Shown here: in pieces, positions 52,831-61,976 of the stretch | How positions within the stretch are numbered: the stretch's first letter is position 1 | How the letters are laid out: each line of letters opens with the position of its first letter | Assembly (NCBI RefSeq): GCF_019599265.1 | Contig: NZ_JAHZTC010000010.1 | Location: forward strand, 105,074 to 169,073 | Direction: 5' to 3' | Source: Pontibacter sp. HSC-14F20 | Lineage (GTDB): Bacteria > Bacteroidota > Bacteroidia > Cytophagales > Hymenobacteraceae | DNA length: 64,000 nt | The notes under the pieces: model-generated | Database searches by the model: none | Seen by the model: only the letters and a program-made list of their open reading frames with translations | What the model was told of the DNA's origin: nothing | Made by a program: the position numbers and the translations under genes

Positions 52831-54345
52831 ATGATAAAGAAACTGATAGTAACATCCATTTTTTACATTTTCATGATAATTTGTTATGGACAAAGCAAAC
52901 AGCACACGGATACATTGCTAGCTGTGTACTATGCTGAAATGAAAGCTGTCAGTGATGATTTTTCCAAAGCATATTACCCCAATAGGTCTGCTATCTACTC
53001 CCTGCCAGAGCGTGAGTTTCTAAAAGAGCTTAATTCTCTAAAGCAACCCTTTATCCAGTTAGCTAATAAACACTACAGTGCATTTCGTAAACCTGACAAG
53101 AAATTTATACCAAACGAGATGAAGGATATAGAGTACTTTTTTGACACTATACTATTAAACTATCCTTACTTTCATGAAAATTATACAGGACGTGCGATTA
53201 AATTAAGTAATTCTACACGGCGGAAACTGAACAAACACCTAAAAGATTTTAATAGCCCCGAGCTTTTATTGAGTAAAGATTTCAAGGGCTATGTAGAAGC
53301 TTTCATGCGGCACCAATCGTCTGCTGAAGTAAAAAAGGAGCAATACAGGACCTCCGATAATAAACGGCTTGATGCGTACCTAAACTTAGTACCTTCCTAT
53401 TTCACTAATCATGAATGTAGAGACTACTGGAATTACCATTACCTCCACCATCACCTGGAAGAGTTTGGAAGCAAGAATATCAACAGCGCGATAAAAAACT
53501 TTCTCTCTACCTGCCAGAATCCCACTTATACCAAGGCCATAGACAGCCTATATACCGAAAGCGCCAATTCATATAAAGGCCATATAGTTGAAGCATATAA
53601 AACAGTGGATGGCTATACGCTCGACCTGCACATCTTCTTGCCCGATACGTCCCATAGCGGCAAAGCCAGGCCCACAATAGTTTACTTTAGCGGCGGTAGC
53701 TGGACGCAGGGGACGCCGGAGTGGAATTTCTACAATTGTGCAGACTATGAAAAGAAAGGCTGGGTTGCTGTGGCTGTTGAATACAGGCTGGCAGACAGGC
53801 ATGAAACCACTCCCTATGAAGCTGTAAAAGATGCCCGAAGCGCTATTCGGTGGCTGCGCATGAATGCCGGCAGGTACAATATAGACTCAAACCGTATTGT
53901 AGCATCCGGAAACTCGGCAGGTGGCCATTTGGTGTTAAGTACTGCCTTGGCAAATGAAGTGAACGAGAGCTCCGACAATTTAAGCTTTAGTCCGGTTCCC
54001 AACCTTTTATTAGTAAATGCCGGTGTATACGACTTGCTATGGGATGAAGGCACTAACTGGATAAGCAGGGCACTGAACAACAAGAGCATGGTAACATCCA
54101 TATCACCGCAGCATTTGCTTAGAAAAGGGCTTCCGCCCCTACTGGTCATTCATGGCACGAACGACCAAAGTGTAGCATATGAATCAGCCGTTTCTTTCGC
54201 AGAGCAAATGAAGCAATTAGGCAATGAACTTGTGTTCGAAACACTAGAAGGTGCTCCACACTATATTTGGTATGACAGACGATTTTCTGGCAGAGTTGCC
54301 GGTTTGAGAAAAGAGTTCTTAAAAAAACACGGATACGAATTATAG
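52831..54345 (+). CDS. Secreted alpha/beta hydrolase (esterase/lipase-like)
   Basis: This 504-residue protein has a signal peptide (1-21). Residues 22-240 are an unrecognised helical N-terminal region. The hydrolase domain runs from about 250 to the end, with oxyanion segment YFSGGSWTQG near 289, nucleophile GNSAGGH (Ser362), HGTNDQ (Asp445) and GAPHYIWY (His477). It resembles esterases of the BD-FAE/arylesterase type. The AT-rich codon use matches the genes that follow, which suggests a shared acquired segment. Confidence 0.82.
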   Translation: MIKKLIVTSIFYIFMIICYGQSKQHTDTLLAVYYAEMKAVSDDFSKAYYPNRSAIYSLPEREFLKELNSLKQPFIQLANKHYSAFRKPDKKFIPNEMKDIEYFFDTILLNYPYFHENYTGRAIKLSNSTRRKLNKHLKDFNSPELLLSKDFKGYVEAFMRHQSSAEVKKEQYRTSDNKRLDAYLNLVPSYFTNHECRDYWNYHYLHHHLEEFGSKNINSAIKNFLSTCQNPTYTKAIDSLYTESANSYKGHIVEAYKTVDGYTLDLHIFLPDTSHSGKARPTIVYFSGGSWTQGTPEWNFYNCADYEKKGWVAVAVEYRLADRHETTPYEAVKDARSAIRWLRMNAGRYNIDSNRIVASGNSAGGHLVLSTALANEVNESSDNLSFSPVPNLLLVNAGVYDLLWDEGTNWISRALNNKSMVTSISPQHLLRKGLPPLLVIHGTNDQSVAYESAVSFAEQMKQLGNELVFETLEGAPHYIWYDRRFSGRVAGLRKEFLKKHGYEL

Positions 54346-54435
54346 AAATACGGCTGCCCACAAAACCTATAAGTTAGCTATGCCAACTCATAGCAAAGCA
54401 CGTTAACCAAACCTGCCACTAAACATTCAACTATC

Positions 54436-54744
54436 ATGAAACTATACAAAACAGCAAGACTAATCTGGACTTTCTACAGAAGCTTTGTGCTGGCTTCTGT
54501 GGTGATCTCGATTTGCTGCATCAAGCTACTTTGGGATTACGATTTCATGATATTCGGTTTACTATTTTGGTTTAAAGTAGCCACCCTCGGTCTTATATTT
54601 TACTTTATTAACAGCTATAAAAGCAACCATTACTACTATTACCAGAACCTGGGGGTGTCAAGAACCTTGCTTTGGGCAACTACTTTGGGCTTCGAGCTTT
54701 TCCTGTTCATGTTTTTCGCTGTACTAGCCTACCAAATCAGATGA
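54436..54744 (+). CDS. Small membrane protein coupled to an ABC ATPase
   Basis: This 102-residue protein has three hydrophobic helices (about 14-33, 36-56 and 80-98) and no recognised family. Its TGA overlaps the ATG of the next gene (ATGA), a classic sign of coupling. It may be the membrane half of a very small ABC system, or an accessory to one. Confidence 0.75.
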   Translation: MKLYKTARLIWTFYRSFVLASVVISICCIKLLWDYDFMIFGLLFWFKVATLGLIFYFINSYKSNHYYYYQNLGVSRTLLWATTLGFELFLFMFFAVLAYQIR

Positions 54745-55394
54745 GTCATAAACTGGAAGTAGACAGTATTCAACTGGCGTTTGATGGCAGAAGGGTACTT
54801 TCCGACGTCTATATGAAATGCGAAACAGGTGGGATAACTGGTCTGTTGGGCCGGAACGGACAAGGCAAATCTTGCCTGATGAAAATCATTTACGGCACGC
54901 TGAAGTGTGACAAGTCCGTCCGATTCGATCACAAAATCCAGTTCGAAGCTTTCAAGCGGCCCGACTTACTCCTATACCTGCCACAGTTCAACTTCATACC
55001 ACCACATATTAGCCTAAGAAGGGTGTTCAGCGACTTTGAATTGGATTTCCCAACTTTCGTGCATCGGTTCCCGGAATTCGCGACAAGGTATAAGTCCTCT
55101 GTAGGTAAGCTGTCAGGTGGTGAGCGAAGGTTAATGGAAATTTACTCCATTGTGAAATCGGCCTCACAGTTCGCCATGCTGGATAAGCCTTTCACCCACC
55201 TGAATCCCATACAGATTGATAAGGTAAAGGACTTCCTTTCAGAGGAAAAGCAAAACAAAGGGCTCATCATAACTGACCACATGTTCAGGCATGTGTTGGA
55301 TATTTGTGATACTTTATACCTGCTGACGAACGGTAAGACACATCTGGTCAGTACTGCTGAAGAGATAGAGGAACTTGGCTATGCCAGGGTATAA
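54741..55394 (+). CDS. ABC transporter ATPase with altered Walker B glutamate
   Basis: This 217-residue nucleotide-binding protein has Walker A GRNGQGKS (37-44), signature KLSGGERR (123-130) and H-loop TDHMFRH (His180). Walker B reads FAMLDKPF: the catalytic Glu that should follow Asp148 is Lys149 (codon AAG, 55185-55187). That should greatly reduce ATP hydrolysis. The ATG overlaps the stop of the small membrane protein by 4 bases. The open frame runs upstream to 54672 but the chosen start fits the fold. Confidence 0.85.
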   Translation: MSHKLEVDSIQLAFDGRRVLSDVYMKCETGGITGLLGRNGQGKSCLMKIIYGTLKCDKSVRFDHKIQFEAFKRPDLLLYLPQFNFIPPHISLRRVFSDFELDFPTFVHRFPEFATRYKSSVGKLSGGERRLMEIYSIVKSASQFAMLDKPFTHLNPIQIDKVKDFLSEEKQNKGLIITDHMFRHVLDICDTLYLLTNGKTHLVSTAEEIEELGYARV

Positions 55395-55539
55395 GGCATA
55401 GCAACATAGCTCTAAACAAACCAACACGTGTTGCAACCAAGACCGCTCATAACCCATTCTGACTGTATAATCCAGGGCAAAATGGATCATTAACCATAGC
55501 GGCTGGCAATTCAAAGTCGGAATGTGTAGATTTGTAGTA

Positions 55540-55908
55540 ATGCCGAAAACAACAAAACATTTCGCTACCACCAAGCACATTTTACTCATGTGCCTTGTTT
55601 TGTTTGCTTTTAGCACCTGTATGGTGAAGGGGACACTGTTCGGGATGGTAGACGTGGCATATGCCAAACCGCTCAACAAATCAAAAACCGTCGCCCCGAT
55701 AAGCGCTTGCCAGTATTCCCATGACCAGCGAACTTCGACTGTCGTACAAGCGCAAGCCAGGAAGCAAATTGAACCTATTGGTGATGCTGAAGGCCAGTAT
55801 GGCGCAATTTGTGCGGATAAGGTATTCGGCAAATATTCAAAAAATTGCTCCGGCAATAGCCCTCCAAAGTATATTTTATATAAACGACTGAAATTGGATG
55901 TAGCCTGA
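55540..55908 (+). CDS. Hypothetical secreted protein
   Basis: From the ATG at 55540 this has 122 residues, with a hydrophobic segment (about 14-27) that could be a signal peptide followed by a polar domain with five cysteines. It precedes DoxDA by 53 bases in the same direction. An opposing 200-codon minus frame overlaps the region but also overlaps the ABC gene end and is less likely. Family not recognised. Confidence 0.45.
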   Translation: MPKTTKHFATTKHILLMCLVLFAFSTCMVKGTLFGMVDVAYAKPLNKSKTVAPISACQYSHDQRTSTVVQAQARKQIEPIGDAEGQYGAICADKVFGKYSKNCSGNSPPKYILYKRLKLDVA

Positions 55909-55961
55909 TTTTTCAATCTAGAGTTGCATCATTTTTTTGCGTTTAATAAAATATAAAATCA

Positions 55962-56972
55962 ATGAAATATCATACTGAAGACCCGGCTCATACCTTGGCC
56001 GGACTTTTTACATTGCCCTTGCGTTGGGTAATAGGCTGGACTTACTTTTCTGCCTTTTGGAGGCGTCTGATCCTGGACAATAAACTTATTCCTGAAGAAG
56101 CCGGCTACATCGGCGAAAAATTCAATCACTTTCTTCCGAATGCCTTAGGGATCAAGCCGATCATTGAATACCTGGTCTCTAACCCCGAAGCCCTGCAGGT
56201 TTCAATGGTAACTTTTACGATTGTAGAAGCAGTTGTAGGCTTGTTCATCATTTTAGGCTTGTTTACCCGACTGATGAGCGTAGGAGTGTTTTTCCTGGCT
56301 ATGGGCATTTTATTAGGTTCGGGTTGGCTTGGCACGACTTGTCTGGACGAATGGCAAATTGGTGTGTTAGGCGTGTCAAGTGGATTTGTTCTGTTCCTCA
56401 CGGGGAGCAGCGCCTATTCCCTTGATCATTACCTGATGAAGCATCGGTATCCTGTTGCCCAAAAGAAATGGTTTTCGTTTCTGGGTTCAGGGCATCTTCC
56501 TGTGAAAAATCTGCGTCCGGTAGTACTTGCAATGTCCATACTCATTTTGGGGCTTACTTTGTTCACCAACCAATATTTCCATGGAGGTGTGTTTGGCACA
56601 CTTCATAATAAATCTGTAAAGCCAAAAGTTGAAATCTCTAATATTCAGCACAATGGTTCTCAACTGACCTTTCAACTGTTCCGGGTGGAAGGGGCAGATG
56701 TTTATGGCTCATTTCTGATTGGGATTGAGGTGCTGGACGGAAATAACAAGGTGGTAAAATCGATAGATCAAAAAGAGTTAGCTGAATTTCCTGCGGATCG
56801 GATCAGCAATCATTATGTGGCAAAAATTAAAGCAGGAAAGCATAGTTTGATTTTGCCCCTTGGTGCCAAAGCTGACATTACCGTTGATTTAGGAGAAGTT
56901 CGGATAGAAGAAAACTATACCTTGAAACTGACTGACATCAGTGGGGCCGAATGGATGGCAAATATAGATTAG
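55962..56972 (+). CDS. Fused DoxD-DoxA (thiosulfate:quinone oxidoreductase-like) membrane protein
   Basis: This 336-residue protein has an N-terminal DoxD/DoxX-type membrane domain (about 15-175) with four helices. After a further membrane helix (188-205) comes a beta-rich extracytoplasmic DoxA-like domain (about 215-336). The two subunits of the archaeal thiosulfate:quinone oxidoreductase are separate genes in Acidianus; fused forms occur in bacteria. It would pass electrons from thiosulfate to quinone, but the sequence alone cannot prove activity. It ends in a strong terminator. Confidence 0.8.
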   Translation: MKYHTEDPAHTLAGLFTLPLRWVIGWTYFSAFWRRLILDNKLIPEEAGYIGEKFNHFLPNALGIKPIIEYLVSNPEALQVSMVTFTIVEAVVGLFIILGLFTRLMSVGVFFLAMGILLGSGWLGTTCLDEWQIGVLGVSSGFVLFLTGSSAYSLDHYLMKHRYPVAQKKWFSFLGSGHLPVKNLRPVVLAMSILILGLTLFTNQYFHGGVFGTLHNKSVKPKVEISNIQHNGSQLTFQLFRVEGADVYGSFLIGIEVLDGNNKVVKSIDQKELAEFPADRISNHYVAKIKAGKHSLILPLGAKADITVDLGEVRIEENYTLKLTDISGAEWMANID

Positions 56973-56988
56973 CGTACTATTCAGAAAC

Positions 56989-57024
56989 AAAAAACTGCCG
57001 TTGACACCTCCGGCAGTTTTTTGT
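56989..57024 (+). terminator. Rho-independent terminator
   Basis: AAAACTGCCG (56991-57000) pairs with CGGCAGTTTT (57011-57020), with a T-rich tail. It follows the DoxDA stop by 18 bases. Confidence 0.9.
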
Positions 57025-57247
57025 TTAATGACTGCGGCAACTCAGAGAGATAGGAAGCGCACCAAGGTATTGCTAAAAAGCCATGGCGAGAGTGCTTGAG
57101 ATAAAACTTTTGCTAAATTTAAAAGGTGGTATTTCTGTTGGGCAGTAGTGTTAAGTCACTTTGTCTTCCGTGGTACCTACGCCTGCTAAAATTCATTCAT
57201 ATACTCTTAATACCCACTGACCCATACCCAAATCAAAGCCTTTCTCA

Positions 57248-57814
57248 ATGAATGCACTACACCACTGCATCTCCCAATACCACCCTATTTCTATCGCAGC
57301 ATGGGAGGCGCTTTCCAAAGCATTAACGCGGGTGGAGCTTCCAAAAAATGCCTTTTTGGTACGAGAGGGAATGGTGTGCAATAAGCTATACTTCCTGGAA
57401 CAAGGTTGTTTGCGCGGATACTACAACAACCTGGACGGCAAGGAAGTGACGTATTGGTTTGGCTTCGAGAATAACTTCATTACCTCTTTTTACAGCTTCA
57501 TTTCCCGAAAGCCAGGTATAGAGAATATCCAAACTTTGGAAGACTCTACCTTGTGGGGGATTAGTTTCGATGCCCTGAACCAGTTGTTTGACCAGCACCA
57601 TGACTTGGAGCGCCTGGTTCGGATTATAAACGAGCAGTACTACATTCGGCTGGAAGAGCGGTTGATGGCCATGCAGTTCAAAACAGCACGGGAGCGATAT
57701 GAACAGCTATTGGAAACTTCACCCCATATTCTGCAGCGAATCCCGCTCGGGCAAATTGCCTCTTACCTGGGCATCAGTCAGGAAACGTTGAGCAGGATCC
57801 GGAGCCAGGTGTGA
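57248..57814 (+). CDS. Crp/Fnr-type transcriptional regulator
   Basis: This 188-residue protein has an N-terminal cyclic-nucleotide-binding-like jelly roll (about 20-120; KLYFLEQGCLRGYYNN, then SFISRKPGIENIQTLED). It ends in a short helix-turn-helix (about 165-188, IPLGQIASYLGISQETLSRIRS). It is a typical Bacteroidota Crp-family regulator. The effector is probably not cAMP, as the key phosphate-binding Arg is not in its usual place. The neighbouring membrane genes are possible targets. Confidence 0.88.
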   Translation: MNALHHCISQYHPISIAAWEALSKALTRVELPKNAFLVREGMVCNKLYFLEQGCLRGYYNNLDGKEVTYWFGFENNFITSFYSFISRKPGIENIQTLEDSTLWGISFDALNQLFDQHHDLERLVRIINEQYYIRLEERLMAMQFKTARERYEQLLETSPHILQRIPLGQIASYLGISQETLSRIRSQV

Positions 57815-57896
57815 TGGGTTTCCTTTTTTGACAATTGTCAAAAGAAAGCTTTAGGGACTGCTATACCTTTGATTCATCACTTAACGAAAGACAAAA

Positions 57897-58319
57897 ATGA
57901 ATCAGAAACCATCCAACGCATTTGTAGCAGCCTCCTGGACTACCTTACTGACCGGTATTACCGCTTACATCATCGGCCTCTGGAATGCCGACATGCTGCT
58001 GAACGAAAAGGGCTATTATTTTGCCATACTCATGTTTGGTTTATTCTCCGCCATCTCGCTCCAAAAGAGTGTGCGCGACCAACTGGAGGGTATACCGGTG
58101 ACCAATATCTATTATGCACTTAGCTGGTTTTCTACCATTCTGGCGATCGTGCTGCTGACAGTAGGGCTTTGGAATGCAGACTTGCTTCTGAGTGAAAAAG
58201 GCTTCTATGGCATGTCGTTTTTGTTAAGCCTTTTCGCGGCCATTGCTGTGCAGAAAAATACCCGTGACAGTTTAGGCAGAGAAATGCCTGCAAAGCATGA
58301 TGCGGAGCAGTATTACTAA
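57897..58319 (+). CDS. YiaA/YiaB-family inner membrane protein
   Basis: This 140-residue protein has four helices made of two tandem copies of one unit. Copy 1 holds [16 protein letters not shown] (about 27-42) and copy 2 [16 protein letters not shown] (about 90-105), each followed by a short basic loop. This internal duplication is the signature of the YiaA family. Function unknown. Confidence 0.88.
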   Translation: MNQKPSNAFVAASWTTLLTGITAYIIGLWNADMLLNEKGYYFAILMFGLFSAISLQKSVRDQLEGIPVTNIYYALSWFSTILAIVLLTVGLWNADLLLSEKGFYGMSFLLSLFAAIAVQKNTRDSLGREMPAKHDAEQYY

Positions 58320-58391
58320 AGGCCACTTTACAGCAGACTCAAAGCGTATCAGCTTGCATTCTGAAATGACAGCATCTTTTCAATTGATCCT

Positions 58392-59357
58392 ATGAAATCA
58401 CAACTCTCCCGCGAAATTATCTACAGCATCGCAAGACACAGCAACTGGCGTGAGGCAGGTATAGCCGCATGGCTGCGCAAAGAGCAGGTATACGCCGGAC
58501 CGCAGGACTGGATAAAGTTTGTCCGGCTGTTTCTGCTGGGGCTAGGAGGTAGCTTTCTGATCTCGGGCATTATCTTCTTCTTTGCCTACAACTGGGCCGA
58601 TATGCACAAGTTCGTGAAGCTGGGCCTGATCGAGTTGCTGATACTGGCGGTGACGTTTGCGGCAGTGTTTACCAAGCTCAGCAGCACGGTGAAGAACGTG
58701 CTGCTTACGGCCAGCACCATGCTGGTGGGCGTACTCTTTGCCGTGTTTGGGCAGATCTACCAGACCGGCGCCAATGCCTACGATTTTTTCCTAGGCTGGA
58801 CGATGTGCGTGGTGCTGTGGGTGTTGGTGGCCAGGTTTCAGCCGCTGTGGTTCATATTCCTGGTGCTGCTCAACACGACCTCCGTGCTCTATACCCAGCA
58901 GGTGGCCACTCACTGGTCCTTTGCCGTGGTGATGGATGTGATGTTCATCCTCAATGCATCGGCTGTTGTCATCTGGGAAGTTTTAGCTGCAAGAGGCCGC
59001 GTCAGTATACAGCAACGCTGGTTTCCGCGCCTGATGGGGCTAGCGGCAATCACCGTCATCACCGTCAGTATGATCTCAGCACTTTTCGAAAGTATAGACC
59101 ACGATTATGGCCTGGCTTATCTGCTCGGCGCGGCCATGTATGGCGCAGGTATAGCCTACGGCCTGCGGGTGCGCGACATCTTTTACCTGACGGCCCTGCC
59201 CTTTAGCGGCATAGCGGTGGTAACGGCCATCCTGGTGCGGATCGGGGAGAACGTGCCGGAGATTATGCTGTTGTTTGCCACACTCTTTGTGGTGGGCAGC
59301 ATCACTTTGCTGATTCAGTATTTAGACAAACTTAACCGACAGTGGCATGGCCGATAA
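58392..59357 (+). CDS. DUF2157 membrane protein
   Basis: This 321-residue protein has a short cytoplasmic N-terminus and about eight transmembrane helices starting near 45. It matches the DUF2157 layout (GIIFFFAYNWADMHKFVKLGLIE). It overlaps the following DUF4401 gene by 11 bases. In other Bacteroidota and Proteobacteria the same trio DUF2157, DUF4401 and GDYXXLXY occurs together, so the three likely form one membrane complex of unknown function. Confidence 0.88.
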   Translation: MKSQLSREIIYSIARHSNWREAGIAAWLRKEQVYAGPQDWIKFVRLFLLGLGGSFLISGIIFFFAYNWADMHKFVKLGLIELLILAVTFAAVFTKLSSTVKNVLLTASTMLVGVLFAVFGQIYQTGANAYDFFLGWTMCVVLWVLVARFQPLWFIFLVLLNTTSVLYTQQVATHWSFAVVMDVMFILNASAVVIWEVLAARGRVSIQQRWFPRLMGLAAITVITVSMISALFESIDHDYGLAYLLGAAMYGAGIAYGLRVRDIFYLTALPFSGIAVVTAILVRIGENVPEIMLLFATLFVVGSITLLIQYLDKLNRQWHGR

Positions 59358-60423
59358 AGAAACTCTACAACTCGAAGCCCTGCTGCAGGAGATCTCGCTG
59401 GAGCAACCTGACTTCACCTACGACGAAGCCGCCATCACATCAGAAGTAGCGCACTCGACTTCGCTGCTCAAGCGCTGGCCTGTGAAATTGCTCACCATTT
59501 TGGGCGGCATGCTGGCCTTGTCCACTTTGCTGGGCTTTCTGATGGCTGCCGGACTCTACAACTCAGGTATAGGCATGCTGATTTTTGGCCTTGGTTTTCT
59601 GGGTGGGGCAGAGGTGCTTATGCGTATCGAAAAGACCTTTACGGCAGAAGCCATCGGTGTATCGCTAAACATTGCCGGCTACGTGCTATTGGCCATCGGT
59701 ACCGGAATACTGTCCGAAAATACGACGGCCGTGGCTCTGATCTTAGGTATAGCTTCAACGCTCGTTCTGGTCTTTTCTAGGAGCAGCCTCTTTGTGTTCA
59801 TTTCGGTGCTGGTGCTCAACGGCAGTCTGCTGAGCCTGATTTTTATACACAAGGTATACAACCTGTCGCATGCCCTAATCATGGTGCTGGCAGGTATACT
59901 GACCCTAATGAGTTTGTACGAAGCAAAGTTACTGGCCCTGTCGCGGCGCTTTGCGCTGGTTTTCGGGCCGGTCCGCATGGGGGTGGTCTTTTCGCTGATC
60001 AACACGCTGGTGCTGTTTGTGCATCAGAAATTACTCTCCACCAACATCACCCACTTCTGGCTGTCGGGTTTGTTTTTGATTGGTTGTCTGCTGCTGTTGC
60101 TACACCGCGTGCTGCGCGAAAGTGGCGTGAAGGATCAGAAAACACTGGCCATTTTCTATACCTGCTGCGCAGTGGTGTTGCTGCCGACTGTGCTGGCGCC
60201 ATCTGTGCCGGGTGCTTTGCTGGTGGTGCTTTCCAGTTTTTACATCGGTCACAGAACAGGCTTTTGGGTGGGGCTGCTGGCGCTGGCCTACTTTCTGGTG
60301 CTCTACTACTACGACCTGAACATGACGCTCCTGGCTAAGTCCGGGGTGCTGGTACTCACGGGTAGCCTTTTTCTTGCTGGTCTATACCTGTTAAACCGTT
60401 ATCTGCGAAACCATGAAGCGTAA
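59347..60423 (+). CDS. DUF4401 membrane protein
   Basis: This 358-residue protein has about ten helices following an acidic N-terminal stretch (DKETLQLEALLQEI). It fits the DUF4401 family, the usual partner of DUF2157. Start and end overlap both neighbours by 11 bases, a sign of tight translational coupling. Confidence 0.85.
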   Translation: MADKETLQLEALLQEISLEQPDFTYDEAAITSEVAHSTSLLKRWPVKLLTILGGMLALSTLLGFLMAAGLYNSGIGMLIFGLGFLGGAEVLMRIEKTFTAEAIGVSLNIAGYVLLAIGTGILSENTTAVALILGIASTLVLVFSRSSLFVFISVLVLNGSLLSLIFIHKVYNLSHALIMVLAGILTLMSLYEAKLLALSRRFALVFGPVRMGVVFSLINTLVLFVHQKLLSTNITHFWLSGLFLIGCLLLLLHRVLRESGVKDQKTLAIFYTCCAVVLLPTVLAPSVPGALLVVLSSFYIGHRTGFWVGLLALAYFLVLYYYDLNMTLLAKSGVLVLTGSLFLAGLYLLNRYLRNHEA

Positions 60424-60928
60424 CCTCAAAAGTATCATCGTGCTGGTCAACCTGGTGACTGTGCTGGCCTTTTTCAATTTGTCTGTAGTTGATAAGGAAG
60501 ACATTTTAAATAACGGCCAGATAGTGCTGCTCAGCCTGGCTCCGGTAGATCCGCGCTCGCTCATGCAGGGCGATTACATGGTGCTCAGCTACGCCATCAG
60601 CCAGGCGCAGGAACTGGAGAAACTCCCTAACCGCGGCTATGCCGTCGTGCAGCTGGACTCGCAAAACGTGGCGCAACTCGTACGTTATCAACCCGAAAAT
60701 GAACCGCTTCACGACGACGAAATCCTGCTCAGGTATAGCAAAGGCGGTTGGTCGCTCAACTTAGGGGCGGAATCCTACTTTTTTGAAGAAAGGCAGGCCG
60801 AAACTTTCGAAAAAGCGGCCTATGGCGGGCTGAAAGTAGACGAAGCAGGCAACAGCATACTCGTAGGGCTCTATGATGAAAACAGGCAGCTCATCGTGCC
60901 AAATCGGGAGCAGAGATCTCAGAAATAA
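60413..60928 (+). CDS. GDYXXLXY-domain protein
   Basis: This 171-residue protein has one N-terminal helix (about 8-24) and then an extracytoplasmic domain with the family motif QGDYMVLSY near residue 50. It is the third member of the DUF2157/DUF4401 trio and probably faces the periplasm. It overlaps DUF4401 by 11 bases. Confidence 0.92.
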   Translation: MKRNLKSIIVLVNLVTVLAFFNLSVVDKEDILNNGQIVLLSLAPVDPRSLMQGDYMVLSYAISQAQELEKLPNRGYAVVQLDSQNVAQLVRYQPENEPLHDDEILLRYSKGGWSLNLGAESYFFEERQAETFEKAAYGGLKVDEAGNSILVGLYDENRQLIVPNREQRSQK

Positions 60929-60952
60929 ACCTTACCTTGACCATCATTTCAG

Positions 60953-61447
60953 ATGCGTATGGTAGCAACTTTACATAGCTATAACACAGGCCACTACTTC
61001 AGTGGGAGCGCCCGGGCATTCGGCTGGATCACCACAGCACTTGCTGTCACCATGATTATAAACGGCTCAGTAGCGGCTTATGCTTTTCTTCCAACCGCCA
61101 TCATCACGCAGTTTACACATTATCGCACAGAATTCGATATGGCAAATAGGACCTACCGCGAAGGCGTACGCTTTGCAGGTATAACGTTCGGTAAAATGCT
61201 GCCGCTGACCGGTATCGGTTTTCTGTTCCTGAAAAAGAATAATTACAAGCAGGTGAGTGAGTCGAGGGCATCGATGAGTACCTTTCAGCTTGTGGAATAC
61301 GATGGTTACATCAAGCTGTCGGATAACGTGAAACTGCACCTGCTGCAGCGCAAAACCAAAGAGCAGGCCATGCAGGAAATGCAACAAGTAGCACACGACC
61401 TGCAGGCAGAACTCCGCGACCTGACCGAAAATAAATTACAGGGATAG
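60953..61447 (+). CDS. Hypothetical membrane-associated protein
   Basis: This 164-residue protein has one or two hydrophobic segments (about 27-47 and 78-91) and a helical polar tail with a heptad-like run (KTKEQAMQEMQQVAHDLQ). It starts 25 bases after the GDYXXLXY gene. It precedes another small membrane gene by 3 bases, so it is probably in the same transcript. No family recognised. Confidence 0.6.
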   Translation: MRMVATLHSYNTGHYFSGSARAFGWITTALAVTMIINGSVAAYAFLPTAIITQFTHYRTEFDMANRTYREGVRFAGITFGKMLPLTGIGFLFLKKNNYKQVSESRASMSTFQLVEYDGYIKLSDNVKLHLLQRKTKEQAMQEMQQVAHDLQAELRDLTENKLQG

Positions 61448-61450
61448 GAT

Positions 61451-61894
61451 ATGCGTATTGAAAAGCAATTTGTAACAGGTTTAGCACGGGGTCTCTTGTA
61501 TTACGCGTGTGGTGCTGCGCTGGTCTGGCTCACGTACTTGCTCTTTGGCTGGGAATACGCACATGCACCTGCGGCATACCACCTGGTGGGCTTGTTGGTT
61601 TTGGTTGTAGGCGCTGTGCTGCTGATCAGGCGGTTAATAAGCTTATTTACGAAGCCAGCCGATAGGTATAACAAAGGAGTCCTCCTGGTCCATACCGTGG
61701 CGGTGGTTGGCTTTATTCTTTTCTTCAAACTTATCATTCTGAACGGGGCTCTCAAGCGCGACACCGGCGATACGGTTGCTTCTGAAATTCTTACGCTGGA
61801 CCTGGAAACCCAAACCCTACTTCTCACAAACAACGTGCGAGACACGCTTTTCCTGCAGGTGGCAGACTCCTTATATGTGAACAGCCCGCAATAG
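61451..61894 (+). CDS. Hypothetical four-helix membrane protein
   Basis: This 147-residue protein has about three to four helices (11-33, 41-62, 76-97) and a polar, acidic C-terminus (LTLDLETQTLLLTNNVRDTL). It lies 3 bases after the preceding gene, so it is probably co-transcribed. Family not recognised. Confidence 0.55.
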   Translation: MRIEKQFVTGLARGLLYYACGAALVWLTYLLFGWEYAHAPAAYHLVGLLVLVVGAVLLIRRLISLFTKPADRYNKGVLLVHTVAVVGFILFFKLIILNGALKRDTGDTVASEILTLDLETQTLLLTNNVRDTLFLQVADSLYVNSPQ

Positions 61895-61976
61895 TCGTTA
61901 GTGCAGCTAAGATAGCCTGTGATTCGCCCTGCTTGTTAATGCACACGTATGATACAGGTATAGGAAAACAACTGTC

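Noticed and set aside
55314..55916. 200-codon minus-strand frame
   Set aside because: It overlaps the end of the ABC ATPase gene, faces against all neighbours and has cysteine- and tryptophan-rich noise composition.
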